DNA of 64,000 nt from Thalassomonas viridans (GTDB lineage: Bacteria; Pseudomonadota; Gammaproteobacteria; Enterobacterales; Alteromonadaceae), in contig NZ_CP059733.1 of assembly GCF_000948985.2 (NCBI RefSeq), positions 6,200,001-6,264,000 on the forward strand, written 5' to 3'. Under the pieces are notes generated by a model that ran no database searches, was not told the DNA's origin, and saw only the letters and a program-made list of their open reading frames with translations. Below are positions 36,493-43,825 of this stretch, one piece after another (the first letter of the stretch is position 1; every line of letters starts with the position of its first letter). The position numbers and the translations under genes were made by a program.

Positions 36493-37896
36493 TTGAATCT
36501 CGCACCGAAAAATTTACAGATCCTGTTATGGTTTATGGCGTTAATCGCTATTTTTACCGTTTTTTATCCGCTGCAAACCCATGAGTACTGGGACGCCTGG
36601 ATCAACAGCCACAGCTATTCCCACGGGTTATTGCTGCTGCTGGTGAGCCTGTTCCTGATCGGCTCCAAGCCTTATGCCGTCGCCGGCTCGGGAGGCAATC
36701 TCGGCTTTTTGCTGCTGCTGGCAGGCCTGGTGCTGGTATATGCGCTGGCCTCCCTGGCAAAAATAGAAGTGATCTTACGCTTTTTAATGCCCTGTTTTAT
36801 GATAGCCGCCACCGGCGCCGTTTTTGGTTACCATAACCTGAAAAAATTCCTTATTCCCCTGTTGCTGCTGTTTTTTACCGTCCCTTCATGGTCGATCGTT
36901 TCGCCGATTTTCCAGGCTATAGCCGCCAATGCCGTTGCCACCATCAGCATGCTGATCGGCATTCCCACGTATATTGAAGGCAATTCTGTCGCCATCCCCA
37001 ACGGCACTTTTTTGGTGGCGGAAGGCTGCAGCGGCGTCCGCTATATTCTGGTGGCCTTATCCATAGCCCTGATCAACAGCGAATTATCCCAGTTTAAAAC
37101 CCGCTCCCAGGTGATTTCCCTGGGGCTGGCATTCCTGCTGGCCATAGTCGCCAACTGGGTGCGGATAGAAATCATAGTGTTATACGCCCACCAGTACGGT
37201 ATGTCGCACCCTATCATTGCCGACCATAACAGCCTGGGCTGGATAGTGTTCGCGGTTTTCATGTTGTTTTATTTCCTGCTGCTGCCCTATATCACCACCC
37301 AGGAAAACAAAGAGCAGGCGATCACGCCTGCTCCGCTGCAAAGCAGGCAAAAATGGCTGGGGCTGGCAAGCATAGCCGTTTTAGCCATGGGGGCAGCCAT
37401 GCCCGCATATTTTTACCAGCAGGCGCCTCAGGCAGCTGCCGTCCAGGAGCAAAGCCGGCCGGCTGCCATGCATAATTTCGCCCCCGCCACCCGGGAGCAA
37501 CATAAGCAGGAACAGCTACAGGGCAGCCGCCACAGCCTGTCAGTGCTGGAATATGATATGCGGGATCCGGGGGCAGATATCACCAACCAGCTTAACCGCC
37601 CGGTAAACAAACAGTACCGCATTAAAGAAGTGCTCGACGACCGGATAGCAGATCATGCCCTGAAAACCTTTATCCTCACCGATAATTCCAAACAGTATCT
37701 TTACAGTTTCTGGTATCAGACCGGGGATCTGCTCACCACCAGCCTGACCAGGGTCAAGCTGGGTTCAGTGGTCAGCCTGCTGCAAGGGGACTTTATCAAC
37801 CGCGCCTATTTTGTCGCCACCGAATGCGAAACCGGCTGCAACAACCTGGCGGCCCACAAAGGCTATATCCAACAACTAATGACAAAAACACCATGA
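36493..37896 (+). CDS. xrtA: Exosortase A with EpsI-like C-terminal domain
   Basis: This polytopic inner-membrane transpeptidase-like protease cleaves PEP-CTERM proteins. The catalytic triad is visible: Cys179 in A-E-G-C-S-G-V-R, Arg224 in N-W-V-R-I-E, and a His in A-D-H-N-S-L-G-W (His245). About eight membrane helices are followed by an extracytoplasmic EpsI-type domain (about 300-467), so the protein is of the fused XrtA type. It starts with TTG, 11 bases after AAGG. Its TGA overlaps the next ATG. Substrates in this window are the two THxN proteins. Confidence 0.93.
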   Translation: MNLAPKNLQILLWFMALIAIFTVFYPLQTHEYWDAWINSHSYSHGLLLLLVSLFLIGSKPYAVAGSGGNLGFLLLLAGLVLVYALASLAKIEVILRFLMPCFMIAATGAVFGYHNLKKFLIPLLLLFFTVPSWSIVSPIFQAIAANAVATISMLIGIPTYIEGNSVAIPNGTFLVAEGCSGVRYILVALSIALINSELSQFKTRSQVISLGLAFLLAIVANWVRIEIIVLYAHQYGMSHPIIADHNSLGWIVFAVFMLFYFLLLPYITTQENKEQAITPAPLQSRQKWLGLASIAVLAMGAAMPAYFYQQAPQAAAVQEQSRPAAMHNFAPATREQHKQEQLQGSRHSLSVLEYDMRDPGADITNQLNRPVNKQYRIKEVLDDRIADHALKTFILTDNSKQYLYSFWYQTGDLLTTSLTRVKLGSVVSLLQGDFINRAYFVATECETGCNNLAAHKGYIQQLMTKTP

Positions 37897-38657
37897 GCAG
37901 AACTTCCTTTACTTCCCTGATGTATCACGGCATACATTCCACCCCGGAATGTGACGGCTGTTTTGATGCCGTCTACAGCGTGACCCGAGAGTCATTTGTT
38001 GAGCAGCTCGATTACCTGCAGGCCAACCATTATCAGGCGGTCACCCTGGAGCAGGCGCTAAGCGGCGACTATCAAAAGCCGGTTGTCATCACCTTTGACG
38101 ACGGCGATGTCTCCAACTATAGCTTCGCTTTTCCCGAGCTGAAAAAACGCAACATGCTGGCGGAATTTTATATTACCAGCGACTGGATAGACACCCGGGG
38201 TTATATGTCGAAAGCACAGCTGCTGGAAATGCACCAGGCCGGCATGAGCATACAGGCCCATGGCCAGACCCACAGCTATATGTCGGATCTGCCCACAGAT
38301 GAGCTGGAGCAGGAACTGAAAATCAGCAAGCAAACCGTGGAAGAGATCACCCAAAGCCGGGTGCATACCGTGGCCCTGCCCGGCGGCAGGGGCTTAAAAC
38401 AGGTATTGCCCCTGTATAAGCGGCTGGGTTATTCCTATATCGCCACTTCGGTGCTGGGGCACAACAAGCGTTTACAACCTATCAGGCGTATCACCATGAC
38501 CAGCAATACCAATATCGAGGTACTGGCCAATATGCTCTCGGGCACCGGGTTTATGTACCGTAAGGCCATCTTTACCCAGCAGGTGCTCACCCTGGCCAAA
38601 CGCCTGTTAGGCAATAAGAATTATGAAAAAATCAGAAGTAAATTGATAAGAGTTTAA
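37893..38657 (+). CDS. Polysaccharide deacetylase (NodB fold)
   Basis: This second CE4-type deacetylase has 254 residues. L-M-Y-H-G-I-H opens it; I-T-F-D-D-G-D carries the catalytic and metal Asp residues; A-H-G-Q-T-H-S holds metal histidines; A-L-P-G-G-R-G replaces the usual Y-P-x-G. It lacks the D-V-E-D-Y-F motif of the standard XrtA-locus deacetylase, so it is a different branch. ATG 37893 overlaps the xrtA stop by 4 bases. No signal peptide is evident. Confidence 0.85.
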   Translation: MSRTSFTSLMYHGIHSTPECDGCFDAVYSVTRESFVEQLDYLQANHYQAVTLEQALSGDYQKPVVITFDDGDVSNYSFAFPELKKRNMLAEFYITSDWIDTRGYMSKAQLLEMHQAGMSIQAHGQTHSYMSDLPTDELEQELKISKQTVEEITQSRVHTVALPGGRGLKQVLPLYKRLGYSYIATSVLGHNKRLQPIRRITMTSNTNIEVLANMLSGTGFMYRKAIFTQQVLTLAKRLLGNKNYEKIRSKLIRV

Positions 38658-38660
38658 GCA

Positions 38661-39800
38661 ATGGAAGTTATTTTTTTCATCAGTGCCGCAGTGATCTTTT
38701 ATGCCTATATTGGCTACCCCCTGCTACTGATGTTTTTTTGCCGCAAGCTGGATAACAGCCGGGAAAACCGGGTAATGGCGGCGGAAGATTTTCCCGAGGT
38801 CACCCTAGTGTTGGCGGCCTATAACGGCGAGCACAGGATCCGCGATCGCCTGGACAACCTGCTTGCCACCGACTATCCGCAGGAAAAACTGCATATCATA
38901 GTGGTATCCGACGGCTCCACCGACAACACGGTCGCCGTGGCCCGGGCTTATGACTTTCCCCGCCTTAAGGTCATGGCGCTGGAAAACAACCAGGGCAAGG
39001 CCGCCGCCCTGAACCTGGCCATGGAACAGGTAAGCACGCCGTTAGTGGCCTTTGCCGACCTGCGTCAGAATTTTGCCCCGGACGCCCTGGGGGAAATGTG
39101 CCGCCATTTCATTGATGACAGCATAGGGGCGGTTACCGGCAACCTGATGATAGAGCAGAACCAGGACGACGGCGCTTCCAAAGATCCCGGCCTCTACTGG
39201 AAGTATGAGAAAGCCATCCGCCATGCCGAAGGCCAGCTCAACTCCGTGGTCGGCGTAACCGGCGCCATTTACATGATCCGCAGCCAGCTGTTTACCCCGC
39301 TGCAGCAGCATACCATCTTAGACGATGTCTATACTCCCATGTGCATTGTCAGGGCCGGCAAACGTGTGGTGATGGCCAACGAAGCCCTGGCCTTTGACAG
39401 CTCCAGCCACAGCGTCAAAGAAGAATTTGGCCGTAAGGTGCGCACCCTGGCGGGTAACTACCAGCTGATGAAAATTATTCCCTGGATCAACAACCCGTTT
39501 AAAAACCCGATTTTCTGGCAATGGTTTTCCCATAAGGTGTGCCGCCTGCTGGTGCCTTTTGCCCTTATCCTGTTATTTGCCAGCTGCATCGCTTTACAAG
39601 AGATGTTTTTTAATCTTTTATTAGCTTTACAGTTAGGCTTTTACGCCTGCGCCTATTACGGTTATAAAAAACTGGTGCAGGGAAAAAGTGCCGGCATCTT
39701 CAATGTGCCGGCCACCTTTACCATTTTAAATATCGCGGCTTTTATCGCCTTATTTAAACACCTGTTTTCCACACCGGAAAAATTATGGAAGAAACGTTAG
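38661..39800 (+). CDS. Membrane glycosyltransferase family 2
   Basis: This GT-A enzyme of 379 residues has one N-terminal membrane helix and two or three C-terminal helices, as in HAS/PgaC-like processive transferases. Visible motifs are V-L-A-A-Y-N-G-E, V-S-D-G-S-T-D-N-T, N-N-Q-G-K-A-A-A-L, and D-D-V-Y-T-P as the acceptor base. The D-x-D position reads F-A-D-L-R-Q. A Q-x-x-R-W motif is not evident, so it is more likely to add one sugar than to polymerise. It lies 3 bp after the deacetylase. Confidence 0.87.
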   Translation: MEVIFFISAAVIFYAYIGYPLLLMFFCRKLDNSRENRVMAAEDFPEVTLVLAAYNGEHRIRDRLDNLLATDYPQEKLHIIVVSDGSTDNTVAVARAYDFPRLKVMALENNQGKAAALNLAMEQVSTPLVAFADLRQNFAPDALGEMCRHFIDDSIGAVTGNLMIEQNQDDGASKDPGLYWKYEKAIRHAEGQLNSVVGVTGAIYMIRSQLFTPLQQHTILDDVYTPMCIVRAGKRVVMANEALAFDSSSHSVKEEFGRKVRTLAGNYQLMKIIPWINNPFKNPIFWQWFSHKVCRLLVPFALILLFASCIALQEMFFNLLLALQLGFYACAYYGYKKLVQGKSAGIFNVPATFTILNIAAFIALFKHLFSTPEKLWKKR

Positions 39801-39809
39801 GGGCGACTT

Positions 39810-41651
39810 GTGCACGGACTATTTTTTCAGGATACGGTTTCAGGCGAAAAAAAAGCCTTTGATGAAATTTGGCGTTTCGATCAGGCAACTAACTACCGCC
39901 AGCTGCCGCTGTCCCCCGGCAGCGAATTGTTCCATTTCGACGGCCAGACTTACGACGAAAGCTATTACCAGAGCGAATACACCCAGATATTAATCGACGG
40001 CGACCTGGCTTTAGCGGGGCATGAGAACTCGTTGCAGCAATCGCTGGCGGCAATCGAAGACATCTACCTGAAAAACGGCTACCAGGGGGTAATAGCCGCT
40101 GTTGCCGCCGGCAGCTTCAACCTGGCGATAGTGGATAAAAAAGCCGGCAAGGTCTTATTCCTGAATGACTTTATCGGCTCTATTCCCTTATATTATGCCA
40201 AATCCAATCAGGGCACTGTGGTCAGCACCAATCCGGTGGCCCTGTTTAACAGCGGCCTGTTCCCCATCACCTTAGATATGACAGGCGTCGCCTCCTATGC
40301 CCATTTAGGCTACGCCTTCGGTTCCCGCCATATCACCCGGGAACTGAATAAACTGCCGGCCAACTGCTGCCTGGAATATGATCTGAACCATAAAACCAGC
40401 AAAATCCTCAAAGGCCACAATAACCTGTTCGAAACTTTCCCCGAGCGGAAAAATTACCAGCAGCAAAAATATGCCGGGCTGATCAGCCAGGCCTGCCACA
40501 GGGTGGCGAAAACCTCAGGTAAAACCGCGTCTTTTCTCAGCGGCGGCCTGGATTCGAGGATGGTGACCGCCGCCTGGCCCAAAGACAAGCCGTTGGAGCA
40601 TTTTACCTACGGCGCGCCGCAATCGGCGGAAATAGAGTTTGCCAGGCAAGTGGCCGAGCTCAATGCCGCCCCCCTGCACCATATCATTCCACAAGGCGGC
40701 GATATTGCCGACATGATGGAGAATATCTTTGATTTTAGCGGCCTGGCCTGCTTTCCGGAGCGCTATTTCTTCGCCCGGCTGATGGCAGAACAGGGCTTTA
40801 ACTCGGTTAACGACGGCTTTTTGATCGACGTTTTCCTGGGCGGGGATTTTTTCCACAACGACAGTTATTTATCGCCGGTAAGCAAGCTGGCCAAATACCT
40901 GGGCATATTTGCCGATCAAAACGCGAGCAAATACTCCAGCGAAGCCATAGCCGAGGCCTATTTCGACAGCGCCAACCTGCTAAAAAGTTATCACCAGCTG
41001 GAACAATACCTGGATCCCGAGTTTATTGCCGCCATCAAACAGGCCAAACCAACCATCCTTGATGATATCTGCACCGAAGTGAAACGCTTTGCCCAGCATA
41101 CCGACTCGGTAGCCTATATTTTCCGCAATATTACCGCCGCCAACCGCTCCGTTAATTACACCCTGAGCCAGGGGGTCAATGCCAGGCAGTTTCTCAAGGT
41201 CAATTACCCCCTGGGGCTGGACAAAGAACTGATCTATACCTGCCTTGAACTTTCCCCGATGCAGGCGGCCTACCGCCGGGGGCAATTAAGGGCGTTAAAG
41301 GATAATTTCCCGGATTATGCACAAATCCCCTACAGCCGTACCCTGGTGCCGGCCACGTATCCTGCCGCCGCCCATAAATGGGCCTCGATCTTAAGCGGCA
41401 AAGGCATTTATATCCCGGGATTCAACAGCCGCTATAAAGATAAAAACCTGCATTTCAGCAACTGGGGCCACTGGTTTAAAGACAACCGCCAGTTAAGGGA
41501 TATCGCCCGCAACTGGCTGTTAAGCGGCAATATTACCGACAGCAACCGCATCGCCTCGTTTTTTGCCGCCATTGCCGAAGACAAAACCCGGGCCAGCGGC
41601 CATATCTTCCATATTGCCGGGATCAGCAAATGGATCTCCCGGACCCTATAA
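39810..41651 (+). CDS. Asparagine-synthase-like enzyme without glutaminase Cys
   Basis: This 613-residue protein combines an N-terminal Ntn-like half with a C-terminal asparagine-synthetase ATP-pyrophosphatase half. The PP-loop is F-L-S-G-G-L-D-S-R (S-G-G-x-D-S). The protein starts M-H-G-L-F (GTG), so the Cys2 that hydrolyses glutamine in AsnB-type enzymes is absent and ammonia or another amine must be the donor. Exosortase loci usually carry amidotransferases of this superfamily, thought to amidate uronic acids of the polysaccharide. It follows the GT2 gene by 9 bp. Confidence 0.8.
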   Translation: MHGLFFQDTVSGEKKAFDEIWRFDQATNYRQLPLSPGSELFHFDGQTYDESYYQSEYTQILIDGDLALAGHENSLQQSLAAIEDIYLKNGYQGVIAAVAAGSFNLAIVDKKAGKVLFLNDFIGSIPLYYAKSNQGTVVSTNPVALFNSGLFPITLDMTGVASYAHLGYAFGSRHITRELNKLPANCCLEYDLNHKTSKILKGHNNLFETFPERKNYQQQKYAGLISQACHRVAKTSGKTASFLSGGLDSRMVTAAWPKDKPLEHFTYGAPQSAEIEFARQVAELNAAPLHHIIPQGGDIADMMENIFDFSGLACFPERYFFARLMAEQGFNSVNDGFLIDVFLGGDFFHNDSYLSPVSKLAKYLGIFADQNASKYSSEAIAEAYFDSANLLKSYHQLEQYLDPEFIAAIKQAKPTILDDICTEVKRFAQHTDSVAYIFRNITAANRSVNYTLSQGVNARQFLKVNYPLGLDKELIYTCLELSPMQAAYRRGQLRALKDNFPDYAQIPYSRTLVPATYPAAAHKWASILSGKGIYIPGFNSRYKDKNLHFSNWGHWFKDNRQLRDIARNWLLSGNITDSNRIASFFAAIAEDKTRASGHIFHIAGISKWISRTL

Positions 41652-41669
41652 GCGACAGGATAAGCCTTT

Positions 41670-42773
41670 TTGTCTGAGCAGTTAAGCGTTAAGTTCTGGG
41701 ATCAACAGGCCTTTGCCGACAACCGGCAGCTGTGGCAACAGTTGCTGGAAAACAGCGATGCCGATCCCCTGTTTATGTCCTGGCAGTGGCAATATGCCTG
41801 GTGGGCGAACTGTGTGTGCTCAAAACCCCGGCTGCATATCCTTGCCGTGTACCGCCGGCAGCAGCTGGTGGCGCTGGCGCCCCTGTTCAGCCATGAAAAA
41901 CGCATCAAAAAACTGTTCACCATACGGCAACTGCAATTTATCGGCTGCAGTTATGATATAAACGATGCGGTGCGCAGCGACAACCTGGACTTTATTTATG
42001 ACCGCCGGGCAGACGGCAAGGCTATAGACCGGGTGCTGCACCAGGCGATCCAGTCGTTAAGCTGGCATACCTGCCTGATCCAGAGCGCCTGCCGCCGCAG
42101 CCAGGCTTTTCGCCTGCTCAGGCGCTTTAAAGGCACGGGCAAATTGCAGGTCCTGTCCCGGACCATCAACTATATTGTCGAATTCAGCGGCGATTTTGAG
42201 CACTTCTGTAAAAACCTGAAAAAGAAAGTCAGGCAAAAAACCATTTTGCACCGGCGCTTTATCGCGCAAGAGCTGGATTTTACAGGGCTGGATTATCAGC
42301 AGGTACCGGCTTTTATTGATGAATTAAACCGCCTCAAATTCAGCCGCTGGCGTAAAAAAGTCTATGAACAGCAAAGGCTCAAGTTCCAGCAAATGTTCAC
42401 CGGCTTATGCGCGAAAAACAGCGATATCGGCTTATTGTCTTCCACTATGGCCATGGACAGCCAGGTACAGTCGGCTTTTTACGGTTTCAGCTGCGATAAC
42501 CGGGGCTACTTTCTGCAATACGCCTTTAACCCTGGCTATAATACCAAGCTGTCCCTGGGCTTTTTGCATCTGGGATACGTGATTGAACAGGGCTACCGCT
42601 CGGGTTTAAGTCAGTTGCAGCTACTGCCGGGAGGCGGACAGAGCGAAGCCTATAAACAATACCTGGCCAATAAGCTTCAGCCCCAGGTCACGGTGCGTAT
42701 CATTTCATCCGGCTGGCTAAGGGCCCTGCACTGGCTTTCGGGCAGAATTGCCGAACGTGCTAAAAAACCTTAA
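41670..42773 (+). CDS. BioF2/CelD-like GNAT acetyltransferase
   Basis: This 367-residue double-GNAT protein is of the BioF2-like/FemAB-related acetyltransferase family. The N-terminus S-W-Q-W-Q-Y-A-W-W and the central K-K-K-V-R-Q-K motif are typical of polysaccharide-locus members. It starts with TTG behind AGGA. It probably transfers an acyl or aminoacyl group to the polysaccharide precursor. It is the last gene of the long rightward operon and overlaps the convergent ydcF-like gene by 4 bases. Confidence 0.8.
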   Translation: MSEQLSVKFWDQQAFADNRQLWQQLLENSDADPLFMSWQWQYAWWANCVCSKPRLHILAVYRRQQLVALAPLFSHEKRIKKLFTIRQLQFIGCSYDINDAVRSDNLDFIYDRRADGKAIDRVLHQAIQSLSWHTCLIQSACRRSQAFRLLRRFKGTGKLQVLSRTINYIVEFSGDFEHFCKNLKKKVRQKTILHRRFIAQELDFTGLDYQQVPAFIDELNRLKFSRWRKKVYEQQRLKFQQMFTGLCAKNSDIGLLSSTMAMDSQVQSAFYGFSCDNRGYFLQYAFNPGYNTKLSLGFLHLGYVIEQGYRSGLSQLQLLPGGGQSEAYKQYLANKLQPQVTVRIISSGWLRALHWLSGRIAERAKKP

Positions 42774-43495
42774 AGGCTGCGCCACCACAAAAACAGCAAG
42801 CCGCCGAATTCATGCCATACCCGCTCAAACTTGGCCAAAGCGCTTTTTTGCGGGATAAACCAGCCGGGAAAGCCGTAAGGCACATAACTCTCGCCGCTGG
42901 CTAGCGGACAAACCTTAACCTGACTGGCGGCAAAAATGGCCTGGGCCCTGGGCATATGCCAGTCCGATGTAACCAGGTAATAAACCTTATTCATATCCGC
43001 AGCTAAGCCGTGGACAAACTCCGCCGATGCCCGGGTATTCACCGCCCGCTCATCCAGGGTTATCACCGGCGGCTGACGCGGCTGCAGCCGGGAAAATAAG
43101 TCCGCCATCAGCCGGCCTTCTTTGATGCCGTTACCCGAGCCGCCGGAAATTACCACGGATTGCAGAGGCAAAGCCGGCAGGCGGGAAGCCAGAAAAGCGG
43201 TGCGGGATATAGACTCCGGCCCCAGGGCACTCCAGTCGGCAGAAGAAGCCGCGGTTCTCGACATGCCGCCGGCCAGGATAACGGCGCTGTCGATACCGCT
43301 ATGGCAATAAGTTTCATCCGTCAGGGATTTCAGCAGCGCCAGGCTTAAATTGGCGCATAAGGGCGTACAGCTAAGGTATAACAGGCAAAAACTCACTACC
43401 CGGACCTTGCCGAGGCGAAAACCGCCGAGCTTTTCCGCCACATATGAAAGCAGCATCACAAAGATCAGCAAGGTAAAGGGGTATAACAGCACCAT
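42770..43495 (-). CDS. YdcF-family (DUF218) membrane protein
   Basis: This 241-residue protein has two N-terminal membrane helices and a periplasmic DUF218 domain. Motifs are V-I-L-A-G-G, V-I-S-G-G-S-G, the N-T-R-A-S-A-E-F helix and T-S-D-W-H-M-P-R-A. The family includes SanA, ElyC and YdcF, linked to envelope and peptidoglycan or lipid-carrier metabolism. Its place in the locus suggests a role in undecaprenyl carrier use, but this is inference. Confidence 0.85.
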   Translation of the reverse strand: MVLLYPFTLLIFVMLLSYVAEKLGGFRLGKVRVVSFCLLYLSCTPLCANLSLALLKSLTDETYCHSGIDSAVILAGGMSRTAASSADWSALGPESISRTAFLASRLPALPLQSVVISGGSGNGIKEGRLMADLFSRLQPRQPPVITLDERAVNTRASAEFVHGLAADMNKVYYLVTSDWHMPRAQAIFAASQVKVCPLASGESYVPYGFPGWFIPQKSALAKFERVWHEFGGLLFLWWRSL

Positions 43496-43641
43496 ATGAA
43501 ACCGGGAATATTCATAGTCTTATAACAGATAAGGCTATGCTAACACATTATTGAAAAATATTAATAATCAATAAGCTAAGCTTAATTTAGACTCTTGTTG
43601 GGCTGGAAGAAAAAAGGCAAGACAGCATTTCAGCCCTGCTA

Positions 43642-43783
43642 CGTCCATGAAGCCGCTTTATACCATACATCCTGTATATCTAAGCTCCTCTTCGTCCATG
43701 AAGCCGCTTCATACCATACATCCTGTATATCTAAACTCCTCTCCGTCCCTGAAGCCGTTTCATACCATACATCCTGTATATAA
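43642..43783. repeat. Three tandem 51-bp repeats with internal dyad
   Basis: Units start at 43642, 43693 and 43744 with a few substitutions; the third diverges after about 40 bases. Each contains the dyad ATACA-TCC-TGTAT preceded by gaagccg-type sequence. The pattern suggests an intergenic repeat family expanded in tandem. No phage-defence or CRISPR character is seen. Confidence 0.85.
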
Positions 43784-43805
43784 GCCGGTTGCGGTAACCG
43801 GCTTA
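43781..43805. terminator. Hairpin between tandem repeat and lipoprotein gene
   Basis: A 10-bp perfect stem (taagccggtt / aaccggctta) with a short loop lies 20 bases past the stop of the leftward lipoprotein gene. The T-run is weak. Confidence 0.5.
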
Positions 43806-43825
43806 TTCAATCGGCAAATTGCTTA

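Larger units (their letters stand above)
43496..43825. other. Intergenic region with tandem repeats
   Basis: These 330 bases contain three 51-bp tandem units (listed separately) and a hairpin near the end of the lipoprotein gene. A 62-codon open frame starting at 43595 crosses the repeats only because 51 is a multiple of three; I do not call it a gene. Confidence 0.5.

Noticed and set aside
43595..43783. 62-codon frame made of 17-residue repeats
   Set aside because: It is open only because the 51-bp DNA repeat is a multiple of three; no ribosome site and no signal or domain.
43642..43783. CRISPR array
   Set aside because: The units are contiguous repeats without variable spacers, and no cas gene is in the window.
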